NCBI GenBank assembly: GCA_017464645.1
Contig: JAFTZF010000002.1
Coordinates: 18,036 to 82,035, forward strand
DNA: 64,000 bases
DNA from: Lachnospiraceae bacterium
GTDB lineage: Bacteria > Bacillota_A > Clostridia > Lachnospirales > Lachnospiraceae
Direction of reading: 5' to 3'
How positions within the stretch are numbered: the stretch's first letter is position 1; every line of letters begins with the position of its first letter. A model generated the notes under the pieces. That model was not told the origin of the DNA and searched no databases. It saw only the letters and a program-made list of their open reading frames with translations. Shown piece after piece: positions 7,760 to 17,164 of the stretch. The translations under genes were made by a program, and so were the position numbers.

Positions 7760-10067
7760 GAAATGCCACCTCTATGACTTCCTTCATGGTCTCTGCATAG
7801 ACAATGCGAAGTCCCTTCTTGATCTCTGGAGAGATCTCTTCTACATCCCGCTTGTTCTTGGCAGGCACGATGACGGTCTTGATACCTGCATTCTTGGCCG
7901 CCAGGATCTTCTCCTTCAGGCCGCCGATGGGAAGAACTCTTCCCCGCAGGGTGATCTCGCCTGTCATGGCCACGCTGGCGTACACCGGAATCCCGGTCAT
8001 AGCTGACAGCATGGCTGTTGCCATGGTAATGCCGGCGGAAGGTCCGTCCTTAGGCACCGCGCCCTCGGGAATGTGGATATGGATATCGTTATCCTTGAAA
8101 AATTCCTTCTGAATGCCGTACTGTTCACTGATGGAGCGGATATAGCTGATGCCCGCCACTGCGGACTCCTTCATCACATCACCCAGCTGGCCGGTCAGTT
8201 TCAGCTCCCCTTTGCCGGGCATGATATTCACCTCTATCTGCAGGGTGTCTCCGCCCACACTGGTCCAGGCCAGGCCGCGCACAATGCCCACCTCGTCGGT
8301 TTCATTTGCCATATCGAACCGATACCGGGGCTTGCCCAAATATTTCTCCAGATTGCCCTCTGTGACCTTCACATGAGCTTTTCCCTGCTCCAGGATCTCT
8401 CTGGCAGCCTTGCGGCACAGTTCGCCGATCTTCCGCTCCAGCTGGCGCACGCCCGCCTCTCTGGTGTAGCTGTGGATCAGCTCTGCCAGGGCCCGGTCAC
8501 TGACAGAGAACTGCTCCTCCTTCAGACCGTTCTTTTTCAGCTGCTTGGTCAGCAGATGCTCCCGGGCAATGTGATGCTTTTCATTCTCCGTATAGCTGGT
8601 GACCTCAATGATCTCCATACGGTCCAACAGAGGCCGGGGAATGGTCTGTGCATCATTGGCTGTAGCAATAAACAGTACCTCAGACAGATCGATGGGCAAC
8701 TCAATATAATGGTCCCGGAAGTGGCTGTTCTGCTCTGAGTCCAATACCTCCAGCAGCGCAGAAGAAGTATCTCCCTTGTAATCACTGCTCACCTTGTCGA
8801 TCTCATCCAGCAGCATCAGAGGATTCTTCACCCCTGCGGTCTTTAAGCCTGCTGCAATGCGGCCGGGCATGGCTCCCACATAGGTCCTGCGGTGTCCGCG
8901 GATCTCCGCTTCATCCCGCACACCGCCCAGGCAGATGCGCACATATTTCTTGTCCAGAGCCCTTGCAATAGATCTGGCAATGGAGGTCTTACCGGTTCCC
9001 GGCGGTCCCACCAGGCAGAGAATGGGGCTCTCTCCTTTTCTGGTCAGGGTCCGCACAGCCAGGAATTCCAGCACACGCTCTTTTACATCCTGAAGGCCGT
9101 AGTGGTCCTCCTCCAGGATCTGCGCCGCCCGCTTCATATTGCCGCTGTCCCTGGAAGCCTTGTCCCAGGGCATTTCCAGCAGAGTCTCTATGTAGCCCCG
9201 CAGCACACTGCTCTCAGAGCTGTTGTTTCCCATATTTTTAAACCGCTGGATCTCCTTTTCCAGCTTTTCTTTTACTTCTTTGGAAGCCTTCAGCTTCCGG
9301 GCCGCCTCCAGGAAATGGTCTGCATCGGTGCCGGTGGTATCCTCACCCAGCTCCTCCCGAATCACCTTCATCTGCTCCCGCAGCAGGTACTCCTTCTGGT
9401 TCCGGTCCACTCTGGCCTTGACCTTTTCCTGCAGATCCCGCTTCATCCGCAGGATCTCTATCTCATTGTTCAGGAGAATGCCTATACCCTCATAACGATC
9501 GGTGAGAGTCACCATCTCCAGAAACTTCTGTTTTTCTTCGTAATACAGAGGCATATGAACCATGATCTGGCTCATGAGCTTTTCCACATCCCTGGTCTCT
9601 TCAATCTTCTTTTCCAGGTCTGCACCCATCTTTCCGCTCTCCTTGCAGAACAAGCTGAAGCTGTCCATGAGAGTGCGGAACATGGCTTCCTTGCAGTTCT
9701 CCGGCAAATCCTCCGTCTCCTCTGCAAAACGCACCACCTCTGCTGTCAGATATTTTTCAGACTCATCCAGATGGTACAGCTCCGCCTTTTCCAGTCCCTC
9801 CACCAACACCCGGATCAGGTTGTGGGGCAGCTTGATCACCTGCTTCACAGAAGCAATCACACCAATTTTATATAAATCCTCCTGGGCAGGCTCCTCCACC
9901 TGAGCATCTCTCTGGGTGATCAGAAAGATCTTCTGGTCCTGCAGCATGGCCTGTTCAATGGCCTTCTTGGATTTTTCTCTACTTACATCAAAATGCACAA
10001 CCATATCCGGAAGAACGGTCATCCCCCGAAGGGCCAGGGCCGGCAATATACGAATCAAGTCACTCAT
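7749..10067 (-). CDS. lon: ATP-dependent protease Lon
   Basis: The 772-residue product contains the N-terminal substrate-binding LON domain (about 1-200), a coiled-coil segment, the AAA+ module with Walker A GPPGTGKTS, and the C-terminal protease domain. The catalytic Ser is in PKDGPSAGIT and the Lys in GGLKEKILAA. The open frame extends 34 codons further upstream, but GGAAGG lies about 8 nt before the ATG at 10067 and the protein then starts MSDLIRILPALALRG, matching the family. It sits between clpX and engB, the classical order. Confidence 0.97.
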   Translation of the reverse strand: MSDLIRILPALALRGMTVLPDMVVHFDVSREKSKKAIEQAMLQDQKIFLITQRDAQVEEPAQEDLYKIGVIASVKQVIKLPHNLIRVLVEGLEKAELYHLDESEKYLTAEVVRFAEETEDLPENCKEAMFRTLMDSFSLFCKESGKMGADLEKKIEETRDVEKLMSQIMVHMPLYYEEKQKFLEMVTLTDRYEGIGILLNNEIEILRMKRDLQEKVKARVDRNQKEYLLREQMKVIREELGEDTTGTDADHFLEAARKLKASKEVKEKLEKEIQRFKNMGNNSSESSVLRGYIETLLEMPWDKASRDSGNMKRAAQILEEDHYGLQDVKERVLEFLAVRTLTRKGESPILCLVGPPGTGKTSIARSIARALDKKYVRICLGGVRDEAEIRGHRRTYVGAMPGRIAAGLKTAGVKNPLMLLDEIDKVSSDYKGDTSSALLEVLDSEQNSHFRDHYIELPIDLSEVLFIATANDAQTIPRPLLDRMEIIEVTSYTENEKHHIAREHLLTKQLKKNGLKEEQFSVSDRALAELIHSYTREAGVRQLERKIGELCRKAAREILEQGKAHVKVTEGNLEKYLGKPRYRFDMANETDEVGIVRGLAWTSVGGDTLQIEVNIMPGKGELKLTGQLGDVMKESAVAGISYIRSISEQYGIQKEFFKDNDIHIHIPEGAVPKDGPSAGITMATAMLSAMTGIPVYASVAMTGEITLRGRVLPIGGLKEKILAAKNAGIKTVIVPAKNKRDVEEISPEIKKGLRIVYAETMKEVIEVAFHDH

Positions 10068-10170
10068 TTTTTCATCCTTCCTAAAAACGTCTCTGTTGTC
10101 AAAAATGCATACAGATAAGATTGCGCCTCTGCGCAGTCGCCGCGCGCGAGCGAAGCTGCTTGGAAGCAAA

Positions 10171-10195
10171 AGAGATTCCGGGCTAAGCTCGGAAT
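10171..10195 (-). terminator. Hairpin at the end of clpX
   Basis: On the reverse strand AGATTCCG and CGGAATCT form an 8-bp stem with GC/GC pairs inside. It spans the clpX stop and is followed by CTTTTGCTT. This is a weak terminator or processing hairpin ahead of lon. Confidence 0.4.
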
Positions 10196-11436
10196 CTCAT
10201 CTGATTACTGGTAAGCATAGGCTGCCCGTCGCCTTCCACCATATCTTTTGTTACGATGCAATTGGTAATTGAATCGTCTGAAGGAATAGTGTACATCAGA
10301 TCCATCATGATACGTTCCATGATGGCACGAAGTCCACGGGCTCCCGTTTTACGTTTTACCGTCTGCTCTGCAATGGCTTCGATCGCTTCCCGCTCAAAGG
10401 AAAGCTGCACGCCGTCCAACTCAAACAGCTTCTTATACTGCTTTACAATGGAGTTCTTGGGCTCCACCAGAATCCGCACCATATCATCTCTGGTCAGCGG
10501 ATCCAGCGCTACAGTCACAGGCACACGTCCCACAAACTCGGGGATCATGCCGAACTTCACCAAATCTTCCGGTAATGCATTGCGCAGGATCTCCTCGGTG
10601 GCCTCCTCTTTCTTCTGGCCAATCTCCACACCAAAGCCAATGGACTTACGGTCCATACGGGTCTCGATAATGCGATTCAGGCCCTCAAAAGCACCTCCGC
10701 AGATAAACAGAATATTGGTGGTATCAATCTGCAGCAGTTCCTGATGGGGATGCTTGCGTCCGCCCTGGGGCGGTACGGAAGCCACAGTTCCCTCCAGAAT
10801 TTTCAACAGCGCCTGCTGTACACCCTCACCGGATACATCTCTGGTGATAGACGGGTTTTCCGATTTTCTTGTAATTTTATCAATTTCATCGATATAAATG
10901 ATTCCATGCTCCGCCCGGGGAATGTCGTAATCTGCTGCCTGAATGATCTTCAGCAGAATATTCTCCACATCTTCTCCCACATAGCCTGCCTCTGTCAAAG
11001 AAGTGGCGTCTGCAATGGCAAAGGGAACATTTAAGATCTTGGCTAGGGTCTGGGCCAGCAGTGTCTTACCGGAACCGGTGGGCCCCAGCAGCAGCACATT
11101 GCTCTTCTGCAGCTCCACATCCAGGTCTTTCCCTGCCATGATCCGCTTGTAGTGGTTGTACACTGCCACGGAAAGCACCTTCTTGGCCTCTTCCTGTCCG
11201 ATCACATAATCATCCAGGAATCTTTTGATCTCCACCGGCTTCAGAAGATTGATATCCTCTGAATTCTGTACACCAACTTCTTCCTGCTCAAGTTCCTCCT
11301 CAATGATTTCCGCGCACACATCAATACACTCATCACAGATATAAACTCCAGCCGGACCTGCAATCATCTTGCGAACCTGGTCACCGGTTTTTCCGCAAAA
11401 GGAACATCTGATTTTGTCCTCTCCAATTCTCGCCAT
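10183..11436 (-). CDS. clpX: ATP-dependent Clp protease ATP-binding subunit ClpX
   Basis: The 417-residue product has the N-terminal zinc-binding domain ([11 protein letters not shown]...[10 protein letters not shown], four cysteines), then the AAA+ domain with Walker A GPTGSGKT and Walker [10 protein letters not shown]. The C-terminal small domain carries the [12 protein letters not shown] sensor-2 region. ClpX unfolds tagged proteins and feeds them to ClpP. It lies 15 nt after clpP. Confidence 0.98.
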   Translation of the reverse strand: MARIGEDKIRCSFCGKTGDQVRKMIAGPAGVYICDECIDVCAEIIEEELEQEEVGVQNSEDINLLKPVEIKRFLDDYVIGQEEAKKVLSVAVYNHYKRIMAGKDLDVELQKSNVLLLGPTGSGKTLLAQTLAKILNVPFAIADATSLTEAGYVGEDVENILLKIIQAADYDIPRAEHGIIYIDEIDKITRKSENPSITRDVSGEGVQQALLKILEGTVASVPPQGGRKHPHQELLQIDTTNILFICGGAFEGLNRIIETRMDRKSIGFGVEIGQKKEEATEEILRNALPEDLVKFGMIPEFVGRVPVTVALDPLTRDDMVRILVEPKNSIVKQYKKLFELDGVQLSFEREAIEAIAEQTVKRKTGARGLRAIMERIMMDLMYTIPSDDSITNCIVTKDMVEGDGQPMLTSNQMRFRA

Positions 11437-11451
11437 TTCAATTCCTCTTTA

Positions 11452-12033
11452 CTAACGATTTTCCACAACACGGTCAATGAGACCATAAGCCAGAGCTTCC
11501 TGAGCGCTCATCCAGTTGTCCCGCTCAGTATCTCTCTCAACAACCTCCAGAGGCTGCCCGGTGTTCGCCGCCAGCATCTCATTCAGCTTTTTCTTAGTCT
11601 TTAAGATATGCTCTGCTGCAATCTGGATCTCAGTTGCCTGTCCCTGCGCACCGCCTGAAGGCTGATGAATCATAATCTCTGCATTGGGCAGAGCCATACG
11701 CTTGCCCTTTGCACCGCCGGCCAGCAGAAAAGCTCCCATGCTGGCAGCCATGCCCATACAAATGGTGGACACATCGCATTTGATATAATTCATGGTATCG
11801 TAAATAGCCATACCGGCTGTTACGGAACCTCCCGGGCTGTTGATGTACAGATGGATATCCTTAGCAGGATCCTCTGCTTCCAAAAACAGCAGCTGGGATA
11901 CAACCAGGCTGGCAGTCACATCATTGACTTCCTCGCCCAGGAAAATAATTCTCTCTTTTAACAGTCTGGAATAAATATCGTAGGAACGCTCGCCCCTGCT
12001 GGTCTGTTCAATGACATAAGGTACTAAACTCAT
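11452..12033 (-). CDS. clpP: ATP-dependent Clp protease proteolytic subunit ClpP
   Basis: The 193-residue serine peptidase has the catalytic Ser in [12 protein letters not shown] near residue 97, the His in IMIHQPSGG and the Asp further on in RDTERDNW. It forms the double-ring degradation chamber used with ClpX. The ribosome-binding site is AGGAGGAG. It lies 31 nt downstream of tig. Confidence 0.98.
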   Translation of the reverse strand: MSLVPYVIEQTSRGERSYDIYSRLLKERIIFLGEEVNDVTASLVVSQLLFLEAEDPAKDIHLYINSPGGSVTAGMAIYDTMNYIKCDVSTICMGMAASMGAFLLAGGAKGKRMALPNAEIMIHQPSGGAQGQATEIQIAAEHILKTKKKLNEMLAANTGQPLEVVERDTERDNWMSAQEALAYGLIDRVVENR

Positions 12034-12064
12034 CTTGCTCTCCTCCTACTCTATCTGATAAAAC

Positions 12065-13351
12065 TTATTTCTCTACTGCGGAATCTCTTACCAGCTCAAC
12101 AGCCTTCTGGATCGCGATGTCTTCCTTGATCTGCTTCTTGGAATAATCATCCAGAATCTCACTTAACTTCTCAACTTCCATCTTGTAAGTATCAGCCATC
12201 TTCTGGATCTCTGCATTCAGCTCATCCTCAGAGATCTCAATCTTCTCTGCAGCCACAACAGCCTCCAGAACCAGTCTGCTCTGGATTCTCTTCACAGCCT
12301 GGGGCTTCATCTGCTCGATCATCTTCTGTACATCCATGCCGGTGAACTGCATGTACTGCTCCATGGACAGACCCTGTGCAGCGATTCTCTGCGCAAACTC
12401 ATCTACCATCTGACGAGCCTGGGTATCTACCATTGCATCCGGAATCTCCATGGTCGCACCCTCGATAATCTTCTCGATAACAGCATCTTCCTTAGCAGCC
12501 TTAGCAGCGCTTTCTTTCTTCTCTGCCAGCTTCTTGCGGATATCAGCCTTGTACTCTTCCATAGTATCGAACTCAGAAACATCCTTTGCAAACTCATCAT
12601 CTGCTTCCGGAAGCTCTTTTGCCTTAATACCCTTTACTACGCATTTGAATACAGCAGCTTTGCCCTTCAGATCCTCTGCATGGTACTCCTCAGGGAAAGT
12701 TACGTTTACTTCTACTTCCTCGCCGATCTTGGCACCGATCAGCTGCTCTTCGAATCCGGGAATGAAAGAACCGGAACCGATGGTCAGCGGATAGTCAGTA
12801 CCCTTGCCGCCTTCGAATGCAACACCGTCTACAAAGCCTTCGAAATCGATGGTTGCGATATCCTTGTCAGCAACTGCACGGTCCTCAACAACAACAGTTC
12901 TGGAGTTGTTCTCTCTCTCCTTGTCTACCTCAGCCTGAACCTCTTCGTCGCTTACTTCCAGGTCAGCCTTGTCTACCTCTACGCCCTTGTACTGGCCCAG
13001 AGTCACTTCCGGCTTCACAGCTACTTCTGCAGTAAAGATAAATGCCTTACCCTTCTCGATCTGAGTTACGGAAATCTCCGGCTGAGAAACGATATCCAGA
13101 CCGCTCTCATCTGCAGCATTTGCATATGCTTCCGGAATCAGCTCGTTTGCAGCGTCCTCATAGAAAACAGCTGCGCCATACATCTTTTCAATCATCTGAC
13201 GGGGTACTTTGCCCTTGCGGAAGCCCGGGATGCTGAACTTGTTTTTGTTCTTCTGGAAAGCAGTTTCCAGAGCCTTCTCAAACTCCTCTGCAGCTACTTC
13301 TACAGTGAGTTTTGCCATATTTTTCTCTAATTTTTCAACCTGTACGCTCAT
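12065..13351 (-). CDS. tig: Trigger factor, ribosome-associated chaperone and PPIase
   Basis: The 428-residue protein has the ribosome-binding N-terminal domain with the GFRKGKVPR loop near 42-50, an FKBP-type PPIase domain (about 150-240) and the C-terminal substrate-binding helical domain. An upstream in-frame ATG at 13378 is less likely: AGGAGG lies 8 nt before the ATG at 13351, giving MSVQVEKLEKNMAKL. It heads the tig-clpP-clpX-lon-engB run and has a good promoter. Confidence 0.97.
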   Translation of the reverse strand: MSVQVEKLEKNMAKLTVEVAAEEFEKALETAFQKNKNKFSIPGFRKGKVPRQMIEKMYGAAVFYEDAANELIPEAYANAADESGLDIVSQPEISVTQIEKGKAFIFTAEVAVKPEVTLGQYKGVEVDKADLEVSDEEVQAEVDKERENNSRTVVVEDRAVADKDIATIDFEGFVDGVAFEGGKGTDYPLTIGSGSFIPGFEEQLIGAKIGEEVEVNVTFPEEYHAEDLKGKAAVFKCVVKGIKAKELPEADDEFAKDVSEFDTMEEYKADIRKKLAEKKESAAKAAKEDAVIEKIIEGATMEIPDAMVDTQARQMVDEFAQRIAAQGLSMEQYMQFTGMDVQKMIEQMKPQAVKRIQSRLVLEAVVAAEKIEISEDELNAEIQKMADTYKMEVEKLSEILDDYSKKQIKEDIAIQKAVELVRDSAVEK

Positions 13352-13412
13352 TTTATAAATCCTCCTTATGTGTATCACACTTATATTTCTACATACTTAC
13401 AGTCATTTTAAT

Positions 13413-13441
13413 AGTATAGCACAAGCTTTTCGCAGTGTAAA
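13413..13441 (-). promoter_or_regulatory. Promoter of tig and the clp-lon run
   Basis: Reverse-strand -35 TTTACA (13436-13441) and -10 TATACT (13413-13418) have a 17-nt spacer, placing the start near 13406, about 55 nt before the tig ATG. No CtsR-type tandem heptamers were seen around it. Confidence 0.6.
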
Positions 13442-13444
13442 GTC

Positions 13445-13500
13445 AAAAAAACAAAAAGCCCTGTTCGCCGGCGGCCCGAAGGCCCCTGACAAACAGAGCT
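13445..13500 (-). terminator. Intrinsic terminator of the spore protein gene
   Basis: On the reverse strand a long hairpin has an AGCTCTGTTTG/CGAACAGGGCT base and a GGCC-TTCG-GGCC tip. It is followed by TTTTTGTTTTTTTG, a strong bacterial terminator lying just upstream of the tig promoter. Confidence 0.75.
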
Positions 13501-13545
13501 TCTTTGTTTCAGTTCACATGCTGAAACTGCAGCTGCGGCTCCTGT

Positions 13546-13755
13546 TTATTTACCGCTCATCTGCTGTTCCTGTTTCATGATCATCTTCTTAACCATCTCA
13601 CCACCGATAGAACCGGCCTGTGCAGAAGTCAGGTCACCATTGTAACCATCTTTTAAGGAAATACCCAGCTCGCTGGCAACCTCCTCCTTAAAGCGCTTCA
13701 TAGCTGCTTTTGCTTCGGGAACTGCCATCTGGTTTGTATTAGACTGTCCTGTCAT
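13546..13755 (-). CDS. Alpha/beta-type small acid-soluble spore protein
   Basis: The 69-residue product MTGQSNTNQMAVPEAKAAM... carries the two conserved blocks of alpha/beta SASPs: EVASELGISLKDGYNGDLTS, and SIGGEMVKKMI. These proteins coat spore DNA and protect it from UV and heat. The open frame extends upstream into another gene, but GGAGGTG sits 6-8 nt before the ATG at 13755. It shows that the organism is, or was, spore-forming. No clear sigma-G promoter could be assigned. Confidence 0.93.
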   Translation of the reverse strand: MTGQSNTNQMAVPEAKAAMKRFKEEVASELGISLKDGYNGDLTSAQAGSIGGEMVKKMIMKQEQQMSGK

Positions 13756-13828
13756 GTTTCTCACCTCCATGACCATATTGTGTGAGAAACCCCAAAAACT
13801 TATGTTGGAAATATTTGCAACTGCATCA

Positions 13829-14374
13829 CTAGTATACAATAGATTCCTTGATCTCCAGCGCCTTCTCAGCTCCCAGCAGCTGCTCCACCAGGGAAAGGGC
13901 AAAGGGAATGGCAGTTCCCATGCCGCGGCTGGTGGTGATGAACTCATCCACAACTACCGGTTCTGTCAGTGCCTGTGCGCCCTTCAGCTCATCTTCCATA
14001 CCCGGATAAATAGCAGCGCTGCGGCCCTGTAAGAAGCCTAAAGCCCCGAAAATCATGGGAGCCGCACAAATAGCCGCCAACAGCTTTTTCGCCTCGTAAA
14101 ACTCCTTTAAAAGCCCTGTGAGAGGCGCATAATCCCGCAGATTGGTGGTGCCCGGCATTCCGCCCGGAAGCACCAGCATATCTACTTCCGTAAAATCCAC
14201 CTCTCCAAACCAGACATCCGCCAGCACTGTAATATCGCTGCGGCCTGTAATCATTCTATCTTTCTTAATGGAAACCGTGGTCACCTTTACACCGGCTCTT
14301 CGCAACACATCCACTACCGTAAGGCCCTCGATTTCTTCAAATCCGTCTGCCAAAAACACACATACCTGCTTCAT
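13829..14374 (-). CDS. DJ-1/PfpI family protein
   Basis: The 181-residue product has the DJ-1 fold markers: the conserved Glu in LADGFEEIEGLTVVD near residue 16, the nucleophile-elbow Cys in AAICAAP near 104, and LPGGMPGT. DJ-1 relatives act as deglycase/glyoxalase or redox-stress proteins; which applies here is unknown. The ribosome-binding site is AAAGGAGGAAGG. Its 3' end is 74 bp from the spore gene on the same strand. Confidence 0.88.
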   Translation of the reverse strand: MKQVCVFLADGFEEIEGLTVVDVLRRAGVKVTTVSIKKDRMITGRSDITVLADVWFGEVDFTEVDMLVLPGGMPGTTNLRDYAPLTGLLKEFYEAKKLLAAICAAPMIFGALGFLQGRSAAIYPGMEDELKGAQALTEPVVVDEFITTSRGMGTAIPFALSLVEQLLGAEKALEIKESIVY

Positions 14375-14473
14375 TAATCCTTCCTCCTTTTCTACCGGGC
14401 ACCTTTCTTAAAACTGCCTCTTTTGTTTTCATTTTACCATATCTGCATCGTCTTTCAAAGCCCAAACTGCCCC

Positions 14474-14501
14474 TTGCCTTATAAATGATTTCTGTTATAC
14501 T
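14474..14501 (+). promoter_or_regulatory. Promoter of the CYTH gene
   Basis: Forward-strand TTGCCT (14474-14479) and TATACT (14496-14501) with a 16-nt spacer, 40 bp before the ATG. Confidence 0.5.
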
Positions 14502-14540
14502 AAACTCAGATAATTTTTTTAATAAATCTGGAGGAAACCA

Positions 14541-15002
14541 ATGGAAATCGAACGCAAATTTCTCATCCGTACGTTGCCGGAGAATCTGGAACAATATCCC
14601 TTTCACCTGCTGGAACAGGCCTATTTGTGTACAGATCCTACGGTTCGTGTACGGCAAAGTGATGACACTTTTTATCTTACTTACAAATCCCAGGGCCTTT
14701 TGTCCCGGGAAGAATACAACCTGCCTCTGACGGCAGAGAGCTATGCGCACCTGAAGGCAAAAGCCGATGGAAATATCATTCGCAAAAAACGGTATTTGAT
14801 ACCGGTGTCTGCCCCAAATCCTGCGGAACTGACTATTGAACTGGATGTATTTGAAGCTCCCTTTGACGGCCTGATGCTGGCCGAGGTGGAATTCACTTCG
14901 GAGGAACAGGCCCAAGCATTTGTTCCGCCCGCATGGTTCGGCGAGGATGTGACCTACTCTCTGGACTATCACAACAGTACCTTGAGTCAGAAAAAGTTTT
15001 AA
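14541..15002 (+). CDS. CYTH domain protein (inorganic triphosphatase/adenylate cyclase-like)
   Basis: The 153-residue product begins MEIERKFLI, the ExExK signature of CYTH tunnel enzymes. It keeps the acidic and basic strands of the tunnel (VRVRQSDDTFYLTYK, TIELDVFE, LAEVEF). Bacterial members usually hydrolyse tripolyphosphate or bind nucleotides; the actual substrate is not determined by sequence. GGAGG precedes the ATG and a strong terminator follows. Confidence 0.9.
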   Translation: MEIERKFLIRTLPENLEQYPFHLLEQAYLCTDPTVRVRQSDDTFYLTYKSQGLLSREEYNLPLTAESYAHLKAKADGNIIRKKRYLIPVSAPNPAELTIELDVFEAPFDGLMLAEVEFTSEEQAQAFVPPAWFGEDVTYSLDYHNSTLSQKKF

Positions 15003-15016
15003 TAACCACATCACTC

Positions 15017-15049
15017 AAAAACCCCTCTGGAAATTCCGGAGGGGTTTTT
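15017..15049. terminator. Bidirectional intrinsic terminator
   Basis: AAAAACCCCTCTGG and CCGGAGGGGTTTTT form a 14-bp stem around AAATT. Flanking A and T tracts make it work for the CYTH gene on the forward strand and for the convergent GTPase gene on the reverse strand. Confidence 0.9.
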
Positions 15050-15060
15050 ATGAATTATTT

Positions 15061-16011
15061 TTAGAACGCTACCATCTCCACCTGGGGCGCCTCCGCAGAT
15101 TTCAAAGCCTTCGTATACAGCACCGGGCCTCTCTTGCCGGAGTACTCTCTGCGCTCTTCATAGCGCACCAGAGCCGTCACTGTCAGCCACTGGCCTCTGC
15201 GCAGTTTGTCCAGATTGTTGGTATGGCACAAATAGCCAAGGAACGCCACATCATCCGCGCAGCAGGTCATAACTTTGCGGCCCGGGACAAAGTGTTCTCT
15301 GCCCAGATTGTGGTTCTTGTACACCTGGCCTTTGAAGCGGACTGTCTTTCCCTCATAATGCTCCGGGTAGTCCATGGCATCCACATACCAGATGCCAAAA
15401 TCAATATCATCAATGTCAATGATCTGCGCATCCAAATCATAGGGCAGAGTCTCTTCAAATTCAAAGGGCTCGCCATTTTCCCGTTCAAATTCTACCTGCG
15501 CCCCCGGATTCATAGCCCGCATATTGCGCTTGTATGCATCCGCCGTGGTTTCATCCACGCAGCGGTTGAAAATGATCAGATCCGCTTCCTTGGCCATGTC
15601 CATAAACAGGGACTTCATGTTCTGCATGTACAGATCAAAAGTCCCTGCATCTGCCAGAGTAATGATCTGGGCCAGGAACCAGCCCGCCGGCAGTTCCATC
15701 TCCCGCAGAAGGTCCATACCCCACATGCCATTGTATTCAATAACTACCTGGGTGGGATTGTAATTGCGCTGGCATCCCTTCAAAAAGGCCGGATTGAAGT
15801 CCTCTTTATCCTCTACCTGTACCAGAGCATTCCGGGATTTCTTCAGTTCTTTTTCATCATACTCCTCTTCCCCCTCTTCGCAGGCGATCAAAAGAGTAGT
15901 GCCTCCGTCGGAAAAATAGGGATCTGTAATGGTCTCTTTGATAAACGCAGTCTTTCCGCTCTCCAGGAATCCGTTGATCACATAAACCGGTATTTTATTT
16001 CGCAAGCCCAT
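15061..16011 (-). CDS. CobW-like GTPase with C-terminal TIGR03943/DUF1980-like domain
   Basis: The 316-residue protein starts with a CobW/COG0523-type P-loop (YVINGFLESGKTAFI) but lacks the usual CxCC metal motif near it. Its C-terminal third (VRFKGQVYKN...FVPGRKVMTCCADDVAFLGYLC) resembles the soluble domain of TIGR03943/YcgQ proteins, which are linked to metal homeostasis. The start at 16011 is preferred because AGAGGTG lies 6 nt upstream; an in-frame GTG at 16020 would overlap that site. It lies 32 nt after a His-rich CobW GTPase, so the pair probably acts together in metal handling. Confidence 0.75.
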   Translation of the reverse strand: MGLRNKIPVYVINGFLESGKTAFIKETITDPYFSDGGTTLLIACEEGEEEYDEKELKKSRNALVQVEDKEDFNPAFLKGCQRNYNPTQVVIEYNGMWGMDLLREMELPAGWFLAQIITLADAGTFDLYMQNMKSLFMDMAKEADLIIFNRCVDETTADAYKRNMRAMNPGAQVEFERENGEPFEFEETLPYDLDAQIIDIDDIDFGIWYVDAMDYPEHYEGKTVRFKGQVYKNHNLGREHFVPGRKVMTCCADDVAFLGYLCHTNNLDKLRRGQWLTVTALVRYEERREYSGKRGPVLYTKALKSAEAPQVEMVAF

Positions 16012-16043
16012 GGTTTTCACCTCTTATTTTCTATACTGTCATA

Positions 16044-17087
16044 TTACACATGAAACAGTTCTTTCAGTTCTGCTTCCTTCAGCTCCGCGCCAATGACGCA
16101 GAGACGACCTGTATAATCCGGGGAACCCTTACGAACTTCAGACTCTTCCGGCACATGGTCAAACTCCAGCCAGCTGCCGTCCGCTGCTGCCACAATGCCC
16201 TTGGCACGCAGAACGGTTCCGTAAGCGCCTTCATCCAGCTTCTTCAGGATCTCTGCGATCTCTTCCTCGGTATACTTATGCACAGTCTCAGCACCCCAGC
16301 TGGTAAACACCTCATCTGCATGATGGTGATGATGTCCGTGGTGGTGATGATGGTCATGGTCATGACCGCAGCCGCACTCATGGTGGTGATGATGGTCATG
16401 GCAGCCGCAGCCGCACTCGTGGTCGTGATGATGGTGGTCGTGATGATGGTGTTCATGCTCATGGTCATGATGATGCTCGTGCATGTCCAGTTCTGCATGC
16501 TGCATAGCCGCCAGAATCTGCTCACCCTTCAGCTGATCCCAGGGGGTGGTGATCAGGGTCGCCTTATCATTGTGCTCTTTCAGCATCGCTACGCACTCCT
16601 CCAGCTTCTCGTCGGAGACACCCTGGGTGCGGCTCAGAACGATGGTGCCTGCATGCTCCACCTGGTTCAAAAAGAACTCGCCGAAATTTTTCATATACAT
16701 CTTGCACTTCTTGGCATCTACCACAGTGATGGCGCTGTCAATGCGCACATCCATGTGAGCGCTTACAGATTCCACTGCCTTTGCCACATCGGACAGCTTG
16801 CCTACACCTGAGGGCTCGATTAAGATGCGGTCGGGCTCATAGGTCTCCAGTACCTGCTTAAGCGCCTCTCCGAAGTCTCCCACCAGGGAGCAGCAGATAC
16901 AGCCGGAATTCATCTCATTCACCTGGATGCCTGCATCCTTCAAAAATCCGCCGTCAATGCCGATCTCGCCAAACTCATTTTCAATCAGAACGATCTTCTC
17001 GCCCTTGAAAACCTCTTCCAGTAACTTTTTAATTAAGGTAGTTTTTCCGGCGCCCAAAAAACCGGAGATAATATTGATCTCTGTCAT
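16044..17087 (-). CDS. CobW/COG0523 metal-chaperone GTPase with His-rich segment
   Basis: The 347-residue protein has Walker A GFLGAGKTT near residue 8, the GCICCS (CxCC) metal-binding motif, VLSRTQGV as the base-recognition region, and a C-terminal CobW_C domain. Between about 228 and 286 it carries a run rich in His, Asp and Cys (HHHHDHHHH, HECGCGCHDH), encoded by a low-complexity repeat at about 16313-16490. Such runs bind zinc or nickel and act as a metal store. The start at 17087 matches the family N-terminus and has AGAGG upstream. I saw no Zur-type operator. Confidence 0.9.
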   Translation of the reverse strand: MTEINIISGFLGAGKTTLIKKLLEEVFKGEKIVLIENEFGEIGIDGGFLKDAGIQVNEMNSGCICCSLVGDFGEALKQVLETYEPDRILIEPSGVGKLSDVAKAVESVSAHMDVRIDSAITVVDAKKCKMYMKNFGEFFLNQVEHAGTIVLSRTQGVSDEKLEECVAMLKEHNDKATLITTPWDQLKGEQILAAMQHAELDMHEHHHDHEHEHHHHDHHHHDHECGCGCHDHHHHHECGCGHDHDHHHHHGHHHHHADEVFTSWGAETVHKYTEEEIAEILKKLDEGAYGTVLRAKGIVAAADGSWLEFDHVPEESEVRKGSPDYTGRLCVIGAELKEAELKELFHV

Positions 17088-17164
17088 GTAAAACCTCTTC
17101 TTTCTACAAAATCTGCATATACGAGTAAATTTAAAAATAGAATTTCGCCAGAGAGATTCTCCGC

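Noticed and set aside
8892..9875. Forward-strand ORF of 327 codons opposite lon
   Set aside because: Antisense shadow of a fully supported lon gene with an implausible His/Leu/Gln-rich composition.
13546..13953. 135-residue version of the spore protein
   Set aside because: The extra N-terminal part is an antisense-like run overlapping the DJ-1 gene; the GGAGGTG site and family length fix the start at 13755.
16313..16490. Low-complexity tandem-like DNA (GGTGATGATG units), looking like a microsatellite or CRISPR-like array
   Set aside because: It is in frame with the CobW gene on the reverse strand and encodes the His/Asp-rich metal-binding stretch.
16050..16811. Forward-strand ORF of about 250 codons opposite the CobW gene
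   Set aside because: Methionine/valine-rich shadow of the His-rich coding region; no ribosome-binding site and no family resemblance.
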